A DNA stretch of 64,000 nucleotides from Dermatemys mawii. Its lineage: Eukaryota; Chordata; Testudines; Dermatemydidae. The notes below the pieces were generated by a model that made no database searches, was not told the DNA's origin, and saw only the letters and a list, made by a program, of their open reading frames with translations. Position numbers and translations under genes: made by a program. This document shows positions 46,206 to 57,538 of the stretch, piece after piece; within the stretch, counting starts at the first letter, position 1, and every line of letters starts with the position of its first letter. The DNA lies in NCBI GenBank assembly GCA_007922305.1, contig ML677335.1:18758246-18822245 (forward strand). Reading direction: 5' to 3'.

Positions 46206-46649
46206 CAGGATCCTAACAGTGGTGGAGTGGTCTGCCACTAGATCAGCAGGGAATCCAACCCGAGTGAGTTTCAGCAGAAGGTACCATTCACTTACCTTCC
46301 CTGGGTTGCTTCCTACTGCACTTCGTGAAGCGATAGTCCATAGGGCATTGGAGTCACCAGGCTCCTCAGCACGGGTGATTTCCTAGAACTCTGTTGGCCA
46401 CATGCCTCCTGTCCAACTCTCAGAATCTCTGGTTCTCACATGCAAGGGTTGTGATGGCTCCTTGGCAGGAGCCTCCACCCAAAGTCCTTCCCCTCCAGCC
46501 GTCAGCCTGGAATGTGCTGGGCTGCTCCCTTTTATACAGAGGCAGCATTTGGAGCATGCCCAACATGGTCTGAGGGGCGGAACTTCTGCTGTCCATAGTG
46601 TGGGGTTAACCTTCTCTTGTCCAGTGTGTGGTGTGCACACCCTGTCACA
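46206..46649 (-). mobile_element. LTR-type fragment
   Basis: Ends on plus with GTGTGCACACCCTGTCACA, giving a TGTGACAGGGTG start on minus. CTGCTCCCTTTTATACAGAG near 46526 is a possible TATA region read on minus, followed by GAGCATGCCC. The same layout appears at 62430-63167 (CTGCTCCCTTTTAAATCTAG, GAGCATGCC, CACCCCATCACA), so the two may be one family. The other end is undefined. Confidence 0.45.
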
Positions 46650-48587
46650 GTACCCTTTAATAATTCAGTTTATCTGTAATAAAATAAAGGTTAACATTAA
46701 ACTAGTTAAACATTAAACAATGGACTATCTTATAGTATCTAAGAAACCACAATTTCTTCTGAGTTTTATAGAGGAAAATTGATTTCTTACTTACCAGTAC
46801 TGTTGGCAGTTCTGACATTTTAATGATAACCATTGTAGCTTTCTGCTAGCTGTCCTTGTACGTCCAGCCATAGAGGAGAAAGTCTGCAAAAATATTGGTT
46901 CTGAACCCATGGCAATATCCATATATGCAGATCAGCCAGCCAGTACCTTCATATTTTCAATGCATCATTAGGGTTTTCTGAGTATACATGTTGTGCTCCA
47001 CCATATGCTACATTAATATTTCATCCTGAAATATTCTAGTTTTTGGGAGCAGCCATCAGTGCTTAAATTACTGTTAAGTTATCCCTATATCACACACTCA
47101 AGGAATCAGCCTCTTCCTCTAGTGTGTCTTAGTTTGCTAACACCAAGATTAGCATTCTATAATTGTGTCTGATAATGTTTTGGAGAATGAAGTTTCCCTG
47201 ATTTAACTTTTGCTTTAATGAATATCTGGAACAATGTGCAGCTGCTCAGTTTTTCTCCATTTGACAATACCAAACTGCACCCAGAATGACTCTCATTATT
47301 AGTTAGACCTCGGAAACATTAGAAAACACCCCTGAATCATCTCTTCCAGCTACATCAGTGAACATTTTATTTCAAGAATGATGAATGACTTAACTGGCTA
47401 GTGTATTTTTTCTGCCTTTCTTTGTCAGTCCTGCCTGGCTCCTTCACAATTCTCTGAAGAGAAGCAACACATAACTGACGACAGCAAGAAACTTCAGCGT
47501 TTGTGGCCACATGAATAAATGCTGAAATATTCCTACAAAAGCTTACTTTGTTACCAAGTAGAATTGCTAAAAAATGCTGCCAGCAATTTGGGGAGTTTTG
47601 GCAAAAAAATGCAAGCCACAGATACATTTTAAAATCAGAAATGCAATAATATATGAAGTAATTTACTGTGGTTAGACAGTATAGGAAATGCCATTGTGGC
47701 ACATTCTTACGCCAAATATTTCTAAGCAAGGGAAATATGAAAATAGATTGCACCGTAGTTGCTTTTACAGAGAGGGAAGAAAGGTAGGAAAGAAAATGAA
47801 AGTTGCTTTTAATGTGTGGAATCAATATCAGTTTTGCCATTAACATCAATAGGGCCATAATTTCACCTAGTAGGTTGCTATGAAAGCTTGGTTCTGTGGA
47901 AGGCAGTAGGTATGTTAATACAGTGAAAATAAAATGTTTGCAGGTAAGTTGTATATGCTAGTAGAAAATCCATTAGTAAATAATACTATAGTTTTAGAAT
48001 AAAAATATTGAACATGCATTTACTTTTTTTTCCTCACTGAACCTCGGAGGTGTATATAACAATTCTAAGATGTACTAAAAATTACTCTGCCATTTTCGCT
48101 TGCTGACTACTCCTTTTTGCTGATAGTTTCTTCACCCTAAATGTACTGATCTTTACATGCATTAGTGACATGACTTAATTGTATCACAGTTTTAAAAGAA
48201 GATTCATGAGGTGGCATTAACATGAGTTTCCATGAAATAGCCAGAATTTATAGTTAAGTGACTATTTACTAGCTACTGAGTTGGTGCTATTGAATAGTGC
48301 ACCTCATATTGTACACTACACTGTGCCCAGGAACATATCGGGTCTCCTTAATTAAAAGCATAGAAAAATTCATATCTTCTTAAGACTTATGCATATCCAG
48401 AACTTTCTACTAATAGGTTTTAAAAACAAGAAGAGCAAAACTACCATACTCTTTCCCAGTAAGAGCTTAGGTTCAAATCTACATTATTAGGCCTTTTATC
48501 AACATTGTCTTTAAGTGAAATATGAAAATGAGACATTTCTGTAGAGTGATCTATTACTGTACAGGTACAGGACACTGTAATAAAACA
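46650..48587. other. No recognisable feature
   Basis: Includes a 163-residue minus frame at 47367-47858 that is hydrophobic and Phe/Leu-rich, with no domain pattern. I treat it as fortuitous. Confidence 0.4.
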
Positions 48588-48742
48588 GCTATGGCTGGTC
48601 CGTGGTGTCCAACAGTCTCCGGCTCTAGCCCAAGTCTTAATGTCTACCCTCCAATTTTATAGCCCTACTGCCTAAGACCAGTGAACTTAAATCTGCTGAC
48701 ATGGGCCAACCACCGGTGTTTTACTGCAGTGTAGACATACAG
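48588..48742. mobile_element. hAT-like MITE, family 2 fragment
   Basis: Contains CAATTTTATAGCCCTACTGC, GACATGGGCCAACCACCGGTG and the terminal TTTTACTGCAGTGTAGACATA, matching the right half of 43541-43806. The left part is incomplete. Confidence 0.6.
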
Positions 48743-49920
48743 ATGCTAATTAGAAGTTTTATTTCTGTTTCCAAACACAATTTAAGACCAAAAGTTTAAA
48801 CTTTGTACACATGTGTTGGTGAAGGTTGTAAATGGTAAAAGCAAGAATTTTATCTCCTCTGCATTTTAATCTACAGTGATCACTCATACATGTTTAGCTT
48901 TGTAGACGTATGTGTTTTGACAAGGGAAAATTTCTCTAGGGTTCATATCCTTTTTACAGTATGCAAACAAAATGTGTGTGTGGTGTTTTCTGTGTGTTTT
49001 TTTCCCCCATGGTATCATTGTATCTTACAATGGCACAATTCAATGCAAATAATGAAATTAAATTATTCATAGAATGAGTTCACAGTCAAATTTTGTTCTA
49101 TGGTTATAACACTTCCTAACAATTTGCATGCAGAATTTACTGTACTATACATTAAAACACTAAAAATGTTAAAACCAAGAGTATAATTTAAAACTAACAG
49201 TGGTAAGGAAAAAGAAAGATGTTCATCTAAATTAATCACTGGCCAAAAATAAATACTCTGCCCTCAGTTCTGAAAATAAATCTTATCATATCGTCAATAC
49301 AATGACATTCTGTAGCCCTTTCTTTAGCCTACCTATGTACAGCCAAAATAATATTGCACGCAGCAGGCTGTATCCTGGTCTGTTACAGAAAATAGTATAG
49401 GAGGAGAAATATGAAGGAGAGGAAAATGCAGCCCAACCAGTAGCAGGATTTGCTGCAGATCATTATTTCAGAAGAGCTCTAACAGCTCATTATTCCCAGT
49501 GAGCATTTTGACAAAAATACCCAAACCTCACTGATGATCCACAGAAAATATCTCATTTAACAGAATGATCTTCCTACAAAACTGGTGTCTTATAATCGGA
49601 ATACAATCATCCAAATAGACTGACCAATCTTTGGTTGGACATTATAATAATTGTTTTCCTTTATCATTGTTACATTGTATCAAAAACAGCTTTGCTCTAA
49701 AATGTGACTAGAATATTCAGCAGATCTGTTACTAACTGAAATAAGGGAAAAAGACAGAACATCAGTGGTGAAATTCTTGCTCTGAATTTTGATCAATTTT
49801 GGAAGAAAAAGGTTTTGAAACTTAGTGTGCCTGTGCAAGAGGTGGTGAAAAGTTTCTCTATCATATCACCTGCAAAATCCTAATAAGCAGACCCGTTAAT
49901 TTCTCCATTAATCCAGAGAC
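48743..49920. other. No recognisable feature
   Basis: AT-rich, no supported gene or repeat. Confidence 0.4.
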
Positions 49921-50045
49921 CAGGTGTGTAAGGTAGTATCTTTTATTGGACCAACCTCTGTTGGAGAGAGAGAAGTTCTGAGCCACAGAGAGCTGCTCTT
50001 CAGGTCTGGGAAAGGTTCTCTTAGCATCATGGCTAAATACAAAAT
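49921..50045 (-). mobile_element. Penelope-like element 3' tail, inverted
   Basis: Plus strand AAGGTAGTATCTTTTATTGGACCAACCTCTGTTGG, CTGCTCTTCAGGTCTGGGAA and GGCTAAATACAA is the reverse complement of the PLE tail at 52618-52795 and 57330-57538. It points away from the DNA transposon at 50055. Confidence 0.8.
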
Positions 50046-50054
50046 GCTAAATAA

Positions 50055-50172
50055 CACTGCTCTACAGCCAAAATGCTTCTGAAATAAATGTAGTCAAACT
50101 TTACTAATTCTGGGTCACTGAGAACGAAAATGATGCTTAAAATTGTTGATTGGCTCTAGTTTTCAAGATATG
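50055..50172 (+). repeat. Left terminal inverted repeat of the CMC-like transposon
   Basis: Begins CACTGCTCTACAG and ends around TTTTCAAGATATG. It aligns by eye, with gaps, to the reverse complement of 52489-52617. Confidence 0.72.
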
Positions 50173-50564
50173 CTATTGGGTCAGTATATATGACCCTTGA
50201 CATGGGAATGGCGGAGGATAAGTGAGTTATAAAGGGAAGGGATCTCAATTTAAACCAGAAATGACTAATATACATCTTTGACTGGATCTATAAATAAATC
50301 TATGACTGGGTTTGGACAGTACTTGCTTTTTAGGCAAAACAATGAATGATGCAATCTGAAGCTGGTATTGCGTCATACATGATATGAATTGCATCATGTT
50401 ATTCCTAGAAGTCATGGATGATGCAATCATAACAAAGCTTACATCACTCTACTGAACAAATTGCCCTATATCAGCTCTAGAAATCATACAGTGTCGTGCT
50501 CTCTTATTTGTCAGTGTCTGATTTTGCAAAGGGACACATTTCTGTTTAGCCAAAGTGAGCAGAG

Positions 50565-52263
50565 ATGCCTCGTACTTGTGTGAACAGTGCAGATAACTTC
50601 TGCTATGTTTGTGGTGAAGTGACTTTTGCCTCACAAAAGCGCAGTATAACCACTATGGTTAAGAAAGCCTATCACCTTTATTTTGGCTGCAAAATTGGAG
50701 ATCAGGACAAGAGGTGGGCCCCACACATATGCTGCAACACTCGTGCAACAAATCTTTGCCAGTGGTTGAACAGGAAAAGGAAATCTATGCCTTTTGCAGT
50801 GCCAATGATTTGGAGAGAGCCAACAGATCATACCAGCAATTGTTACTTCTGCATGGTGCCTCCAGTTGGGAAAGGTGTGTCAAAGAAGAAAAAGTGGACT
50901 GTGCATTATCCAAACATTCCATCAGCTATACGCCCAATATCCCACGGAGAAGGACTGCCGGTTCCCGATGCACCAGAATCATTCTCACTTGAGTCAGACG
51001 AGGAAGAGGGAAAGGATGAAACTTCTGGTCCTGAACCATCAATGTCACAGGACCCACATTTTCTCCCATCCTCCTCCTCTGAACCACACCTCATAACACA
51101 GGCTGAACTGAATGACCTTGTCAGGGATTTGGAACTACCCAAGAGTAAGGCAGAGCTGTTGGGCTCCAGACTACAGCAGTGGAATCTCCTGGCAGGTGAT
51201 GTTAGGGTTTCCATGTTCCGTGACCGTCAAAAGGATCTTGTGTCATTCTTCTTCATGGAAGGTGATCTTGTAGCCTGCGACAACATCGATGGTGCGATGG
51301 CAGCCCTCAACATTGTTCACGATCCAGATGAGTGGAGACTCTTCATTGATTCATCGAAGACGAGTCTTAAAGCTGTTTTGCTGCATAATGGCAATGTTTT
51401 GCCATCAATTCCAGTTGGCCATGCAGTCCGTATGAAGGAAACCTATGACAACATGAAACAACTTTTGAGGTGCATAAACTATGACCAACATCAGTGGCAG
51501 CTTTGTGGCGATTTGAAGGTTGTTGCTCTCTTGCTTGGGCTGCAGACTGGATACACAAAGTACTGCTGTTTCCTCTGTGAATGGGATAGTCGTGCAAGAG
51601 ATTCCCACTCCATCAAGAAAGACTGGCCACTCCGACAGTCATTGGAGCCTGGGAGGAAGTGTTCAGCATCCACCACTTATTGAATCAAGGAAGATTTTGT
51701 TACCACCCTTACACATCAAGCTGGGTCTGATGAAGAACTTTGTCAAGGCCATTGACAAAACACAAGCAGCTTTCAAGTACCTCCGTGGAAAATTTCCAAG
51801 GTTAAGTGAAGCTAAGATAAAGGAAGGTGTCTTTGTTGGTTCTCTGATTCGTGAACTTCTTCGAGATGATGCATTTGACCGTGCACTGCGTGGCAAGGAA
51901 AAGACGGCATGGAAAGCCTTCCAGTCAGTGGCAATACATTTTCTTGGAAACAACAAGGCAGACAACTACAGGTTGTTGGTGGAAAACCTCCTCAAGGCAT
52001 ACAAAAGCCTTGGTTGCAACATGTCACTAAAGATACATTTTTTGCACTCTCATCTAGATTTTTTTCCACCGAACTGCGGAGCAGTGAGCGACGAGCACGG
52101 CGAGTGATTTCACCAGGACATTGTAACAACGGAGAAACGCTATCAGGGCAAATGGAGCCCATCGATGCTTGCAGACTATTGCTGGACAGTGACAAGAGAT
52201 GCTCCATTTAATGAATACAAGAGACAAGCCAAGAAGCGCCGAGTAGACACTGAACAGGACTAA
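50565..52263 (+). pseudogene. CMC-like transposase pseudogene (one frameshift, one nonsense)
   Basis: Would be a protein of about 566 residues that cuts and pastes the element. The start is ATG at 50565. N-terminal zinc-binding region: C13xxC16, C42, H54, C56, C57, C65, C93xxC96. An acidic linker follows at about 140-165. A DDE-type core then carries FIDSSKTS (D262) and CGDLKV (D316), followed by a CxxC-H insert (C335, C338, H348) and a distal acidic motif DEHGE at 52090-52104. A one-base loss near 51655-51660 shifts the frame; coding resumes through IKEGVFVGSLIRELL and MSLKIHFLHSHLDFFPP. TGA at 52105-52107 (probably CGA decayed) interrupts FHQDI, then the frame is open to TAA at 52261-52263 with a basic KKRR tail. 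Related proteins are common in reptiles, Hydra and arthropods in my memory, but no search was possible. Confidence 0.85.
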
Positions 52264-52488
52264 ACTATGTACATAATAGTTTTTTTGCCTTTTGTTTCAT
52301 AATACATTTTATTTATATAACCCTTTTGCTGATTTTTAAAGTGTTACATAAACAGGACAGGTGAAATATTATCATGTAAAGCAACCATAAACACATGAAA
52401 AGACCTAGGTTTACAATTTATGATTAAAACTCTACTATCTACACATATACATAGATATAATATACATAGACATAAAATGTAAAAACTT

Positions 52489-52617
52489 AAATATCTCAGA
52501 AACAGTAGCCAATCAGTTGTTTTTATTGTCATATTTGAATTCAGCACATCAAAATGCATAATAAATATCACATTTTATCTCTGAAGCAGATGACTTCTAA
52601 AAAATTGTAGACCAGTG
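52489..52617 (-). repeat. Right terminal inverted repeat of the CMC-like transposon
   Basis: Ends ATTGTAGACCAGTG. It carries about 10 bp near the terminus (TTTTTTAGAAG region) not present in the left arm. Confidence 0.72.
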
Positions 52618-52795
52618 TAATCTGTTCCATCTTGTACTTAGCTGAAATGCTCAGAGTAGCTTTCTCAGACCTGAAGGGGAGTTCAGTGTGAGTCGAAAGC
52701 CTGTCTCTTTCACCAACAAAAGTTGTCCAATAAAAGATATTACCTCACCCACCTTGACTCTCTAATATCCTGGGACTGACGTGGCTACAACTATA
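52618..52795 (+). mobile_element. Penelope-like element 3' tail
   Basis: TAATCTGTTCCATCTTGTACTTAGCTG, GACCTGAAGGGGAGTTCAGTG, AAAGTTGTCCAATAAAAGATATTACC and CCTGGGACTGACGTGGCTAC, the plus-strand PLE tail. Together with the minus-strand tail at 49921-50045 it makes a head-to-head pair now split by the DNA transposon. Confidence 0.82.
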
Positions 52796-53071
52796 GTGGC
52801 AAACATTTGATCAATATGGTAGGTGGTATATCAAAACATATAAATAAATGTTGCACTACCTTTCATTAATTGACTTTGTCTACTGCTTGTTTTAAAATTT
52901 AAAATCAAGGGTCTTTTTGGCTTATTGTGAAGAGCATTTCCTACCATCTACAGTTTTCAAGAGGCTGCATCCTTTTTCTTGCAGATGTGGACCTCCACAT
53001 GGTTACCCTTGCATCAGACAACTCCAGGTCATATTATCAGAATGATTTGCCTTGCCATGTGCATATAGCCT

Positions 53072-53112
<41 letters not shown>

Positions 53113-54984
53113 GGGGGGAGCATAGTGGCTCCTTTAAGATTCCCTTGGCGTTTGAGAGATTGGGTAGGTGGCTGGCAGGAGTTGGGGAAGGAATCACCTG
53201 AGTGGGTGAGCAAGCCAGTGGGGTTCAGGAAAGACATTGGCCTATCCCTCCAGTCTGAGCCCCCTTCCCATATCTTGAACTCAGGGAGTTGGGGGTGGGG
53301 ATTAGGAGGTGGCAGGTGTGCAGTGCAGATATTCATTCCATAGGGGGACCTGTTCCCCGATAAGTCTATTTCCAATACCAGTTTAAGGGGAAGGTATGCT
53401 TTAAAAAGCTTGGGAATAAGGCTGGGGCTCCTAATGTTTGATACAGTGAAGAGACAATCCCTTCTCCCCAATACCTTAACTCTCATTTGAGGGGAGAGTG
53501 GTGGGGTCCCAGAAATGGTCTTAGAACTATGGTGGAGGAGTTGAGGGGCTGATGGCAACCTTTCACCAAGTGGAAATGAATAAAGGATTAAGGAAGGAAT
53601 GATGACCTGCATTGCCAGTTATTGCCAGATTCCTTAAATTAATAAAGTTGAAGTCTAATTAAACTACATGATTTGTATCGTGTCTTTCTTCCCTCATGTC
53701 TGGGACAAAGAGCTTTCTATGATTCTATCCATCAAAACTCTATCCTACTTTAGTTCCTTGAGATAAACTGGACACCAAATGAATCTGGGCTGAAATTCAG
53801 TGTTGTTAGTTTTGACCTATAACTTTTTTAATTGTTTGAATCTTAATTGTGTGACATGGCAGCAGCTACAATTGTCCAAAGTGCTTGAGTTAACAGCCCT
53901 CTGATTTAATTAGAAAGGTTTATGACAAAATATTCTCTCTAAAATTCTTCTCTCTTTGGTTTACTTTGGTTGATCAGACACCAGATTTGGCAACCTGTTT
54001 TCCCAAACTTTTCTGGTGGGAACCAAAGGTCTACTTTGGGACTAAGATTTGCAAAATGTTCCTTGCTATGCTTGTGTTGTTTAAATATTTTTATTTCAAA
54101 TGGGTGTAGTGTGTTGAGAGAACTTGATGAGTGCAACTGGAAAGCAATCAATATTTTAAAAATATAGAAAGAGGGCAATGATGGAACTTGATATAGAAAG
54201 TAGGGTTATTAATACAATAATTATAATTTCTAACACACTGAAAAGGAAACTGATGTATGCACAATGCGCTTGAGGCTTTTCCCACTACACATTTAGGAAC
54301 TTTCCCCCTATTTGTGAACAGTATGAATAGAAGTGTAATGTTCTGTTTCTTCCTGTTACATATTTTGCATGAGTTTATAAATTTTATTGACACTAAATAT
54401 TTTGATTATACTGCATTTAGGGACAAATATAACTTCTCTAGTTAATAATGATGTTTAGAATCATGGAATAAGTTACACTGAAGAAGGACAAAGTAATTGG
54501 GCTTGAAAAGAGTCTGAGAATCCAAAGGATGACATCTGCAGTGACTTATAAAGAATTTGCCACAAAAGTCTTCTTAAATAAAGATATTTACATTACTAGA
54601 GTACGTTGCTGCAAACACATCAATACTAAACTCATCCAAAAGTGGATATAATTGGTTGAGAAATGGTGGAGCTGCCAACAGTCAATGTTGATATTTTTGA
54701 ATCTGTCGTCACTGCAAATGTGATTGTGTGAACCACGGCACCTGTAATTAAATAGTGCTCTTTTCAAAATGTTTCAAATTTCAATATTTTAATTTTGGTT
54801 TGAAATTTCTGCAGAGATGTTTGGCTGAATTGTTTGATTGGTGCTGCAAATTGAAGTTATTACCTTCAACAAACATTGAAAATGTAATGAAAAAAACTTG
54901 GTAGGGAAGATAATTGCCATGCTGATTTTCACAGCCATTGATCTCAATATTTTCTATTTGCAGTAAAACAAGAGATTACCCTAC
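52796..54984. other. Mostly unassigned; GT microsatellite at 53075-53110
   Basis: Frames at 52927-53343 and 53037-53612 run through the GT tract and look fortuitous. The rest is AT-rich, with nothing supported. Confidence 0.4.
53075..53110. repeat. (GT)18 microsatellite
   Basis: 36 bp of uninterrupted GT, likely length-variable between individuals. Confidence 0.97.
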
Positions 54985-55720
54985 TTGGAGCTGGATAATT
55001 ACTGGGAATTAAGGAGAATGTTAAACAACATCTACAAGGATAAACATTTTTAAATTAATAGGCCCAGATAACTTATACCCAAGAGTCCTAAGAGAGTTGA
55101 CAGAGGCCATCTCTGGCCGGCTTGTGTAAATTTTTAATAAATCTTGAAATACCAGTGAAATTCCAGAAGACTGGAAGAGTTGTGATGTTTTGTTTATATT
55201 CAAAAAGAGCAAATAGGATTACTTGGATTAGTATAGGCTGGTTAGCCTGACAATCACAGGCAAACTAATGGACAAGCTAATTCAGGATTCAGTTGATAGA
55301 GAATTCAAGGATAGAAATAGATTTATGCCAGTCATTATGGTTTTATGGCAAACAGACCTTCTCAAACTAACATTATGTTATTCTTTGATAAAATTAAAAG
55401 TTTGTATGATAAAGGTAACTGCACAGATGTTATATACTGTTGTAAGGTATTTCACTGAATACTGCATTATGTTCTGCTAAAATTAGCACTATATAAAGCA
55501 TTAAGAACAGACTAACCTCAAAATTGCAGTTGTAAATGGGATCATGATCAAATAAGAATGGTTCTAGTGGGATGTCAAAGGGATAGGCACTAGTCCCACC
55601 ACTGGCCAATATTTTCACCAACGATCTAGAAGTAAATATATAATAAATGTATAATAAAATTTGTGGACACAAGATTCACAGAGCAGTAAATAATGATGAG
55701 GACAGGGCAGTCATACAGAA
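54985..55720 (+). mobile_element. CR1 LINE, reverse transcriptase part (left half of interrupted copy)
   Basis: From about 55055 the plus strand encodes GPDNLYPRVLRELTEAISG, then EIPEDWKSCDV...FKKSK, YRLVSLTITGKLMDKLIQ and, after frame breaks, remnants of HGF, TDLLKLTL and NDLE (AACGATCTAGAA at 55621). This is the order of the CR1-type RT domain (fingers and palm). It ends at AATAATGATGAGGACAGGGCAGTCATACAGA. The copy resumes at 57770. About 150 bp of expected CR1 between the two halves is missing. Several stops make it dead. Confidence 0.82.
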
Positions 55721-55914
55721 TGGTCATGCAGCATGAAACGTGGAAGGAGAAAGACAGGTTGCAGGAAGGAAGCGTTTGGAGGAGGCACAAAGATGTTAGT
55801 CTGTATGCACATGGCTTGAATCCTCGCTGCAGTTGCAACACCACCATAAATAGTTCTCTCAATAAAGATACAGTTTAGCTTTACAAGCATCCAGTCCTTT
55901 GATTTTATGAAACA
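55721..55914 (+). repeat. Probable LTR of Ty3/Gypsy element C
   Basis: Runs from TGGTCATGCAGC to TTATGAAACA (TG...CA) with AATAAA at 55861-55866. A leader and gag remnant follow on plus. No matching right LTR was seen near 57765, so the boundary is inferred. Confidence 0.45.
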
Positions 55915-56039
55915 TGGAGTCAGACGCCAATCTGGTGAGATCTGCAGGAAGGAAGAAAGTGTGATTAATAGGCAAACAAAGCAACACCTATAAACAGAGC
56001 AAACAGGCAGCATGGGGGCACCCAGACTGCTGGGAAAGC

Positions 56040-56600
56040 TATGTTTCAAGATAAAGAATTTTGCAGAAGCGGGGAAGCAAAAATTGATTTTGTATACAGC
56101 ATGGACCGTGGGGGGCAAACATGAAAAAATGAAGATAAATCTTTTAAAACTATCTCATTGATGAAAAAAGACAAGAAATGAATGAGACACTGTTGCCATG
56201 AATAATGGCAGAAACACTTGAACAAATGATAAAGGTGTTTGGTAAGTACTGTGATCCCAGGAAGAAAGAGACTGTGTATAGATAGCATTTTTTACCTGAA
56301 ATCAAGAAACTGAAGAAGGGATAGATATGTTACAGAGCTGTAATCTCTGGTATTAACATGCAATGTTGGAGACATAAAAAGACTCACTAATTAGAGACAG
56401 GATCATTTGTGGGACATTTGATTCCAGTTTACAGGCCAAATTGCTCAGAGAAACAAAGCTAACCCTTGAAAAATACCTCCAAATAGCAAGGTCAACTGAA
56501 CTGTCCAGGAAAAGGATCAAAACAATGGCAGCCACTAGTGCAGAACATGTACACTGGGTCATAATGAAGGAATCCAGATGACAGGACAAAGACAAAGCAA
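56040..56600 (+). pseudogene. Ty3/Gypsy element C gag remnant
   Basis: Around 56235-56275 the plus strand encodes VFGKYCDPRKKETVYR, and at 56392-56520 IRDRIICGTFDS, LLRETKLTLEKYLQIARSTE, matching the capsid region of Ty3/Gypsy gags (F-x-Y-C-x-P-R-K-N, then IRDRIVCGI, LLR...LTLEKA...CRA-E). Upstream frames contain stops. It lies just before the inserted PLE and is paired with the integrase piece at 57539-57765. Confidence 0.68.
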
Positions 56601-57538
56601 TTGAGAATGAAGCAACACCTAAACACGGACATTCCACCAGAGTACTAGTTTGCATCATGGAACGGGCTACCCAGATACCTTGAGACACATAAATCTAGTT
56701 GTCCCTACCATGTGGGGTCTCATCAAATAATTACAAACCATACTTGATGGGGGCAACTGTACTGAAATAAATCTTTCCTGAATCCTGGCCTTAAAACAAC
56801 CTCCTCACCACCACCACCCCAATCATCTGAAGCAAGTTTCTGACAGTCCAGGACACACCAACTGAAAACAGCATCAGATTGTGACACAACAACAGTTGCA
56901 CAACCTGTAGACATATCTCCACTGCTACAATGATCAATGCCCCTGCCTCACAACACATCTTTCAAGATCCATGAGTCCTATGCATGCCTATCACAACATG
57001 TGGTTTACCTCATCCAATGCATCAAATGCCACAGCAACTACATGAGTGAAACCAGTCACTATGTTCTCAAATGAATTCTTACAGCAAAATAGCAAAAGAC
57101 AAAACCACCCAGTCATCCATGGGTGAACACTTTTCTCAAAGTGATCGCACCATATCTGACCTCTCAGTCCTTGTCCTCAAAGGAAACCTGCATAACACCT
57201 TCAGAAGAAGACCTGGAAACTTAAATTCATAACTGTGCTGGCTACTAAAAACCATAGATTAAATAGAGACCCTGGTTTTATAGTTCATTACAACAATTTG
57301 TAACATACCCCACTGTCTGCTAACCCTTAATTGCCCACTTCAATTTATGTGTGAACTCCTGATGCTGAATAATCTATCCCAACTTGCATTTAGCTCAGAC
57401 ACATTGGATACCTTCCTCGGAGAGCTCTGTAAAGTTTGAAAGCTTGTCCTTTCCACCAACAGAAGTTGGTCCAATAAATACATTCTTTCTTTCTCTCTCT
57501 CATATCCTGGGACCAACATGGCTACAACAACACTACAA
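56600..57538 (+). mobile_element. Old Penelope-like element with decayed GIY-YIG region
   Basis: The coding remnant (about 56640-57290) carries VYLIQCIKCHSNYMSETSHY (compare the V-Y-x-I-x-C...Y-I-G-x-T of PLE endonucleases), then HFS.SD.TISDLSVLVLKGN-LHNTF and LNRDPG, with many stops and frame changes. The 3' tail from about 57330 includes TTGCATTTAGCTCAGACAC, GAGAGCTCTGTAAAGTTTGA AAGCTTGTC, AGAAGTTGGTCCAATAAA and CCTGGGACCAACATGGCTACAACAACACTAC. Its tail matches 12890, 49921 (inverted) and 52618, so all are one family, distinct from the PLE at 59588. It is inserted between the gag and integrase remnants of Gypsy C. The left junction is uncertain by about 50 bp. Confidence 0.8.

Larger units (their letters stand above)
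50055..52617 (+). mobile_element. CMC (EnSpm/CACTA-like) DNA transposon, near full length
   Basis: 2,563 bp bounded by CACTGCTCTACA (50055) and TTGTAGACCAGTG (to 52617), an inverted CACTG terminus as in the CMC superfamily. Long imperfect inverted repeats (50055-50172 versus 52489-52617) share GCTTCTGAAATAAATGT, TGATTGGCT and AGATAT stretches. It is flanked by TAA on both sides (50052-50054, 52618-52620), the 3-bp duplication expected for EnSpm/CACTA. It encodes one transposase-like gene (50565-52263) with two lesions. Without the insert the flanks read as the start of a PLE tail (AATGCTAAATAATCTGTTCC), so the target was a PLE. The superfamily assignment is inferred from ends, duplication and motif order. 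Confidence 0.8.

Noticed and set aside
45956..46216. Gly/Arg-rich plus-strand frames
   Set aside because: They are translations of G-rich tandem-like units in a hAT fragment.
47367..47858. 163-residue minus-strand frame, the longest frame not tied to a recognised element
   Set aside because: Composition is Phe/Leu/Ser/Cys-rich, as expected from AT-rich DNA. It has no domain motif, no codon regularity that I can see and no splice or promoter context.
50906..51214. 102-residue minus-strand frame in the transposase
   Set aside because: Antisense shadow of the acidic serine-rich linker of the plus-strand transposase.
53037..53612. 191-residue minus-strand frame
   Set aside because: It runs through the (GT)18 microsatellite, giving a Thr-His repeat, and GC-rich flanks. 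There is no recognisable domain.
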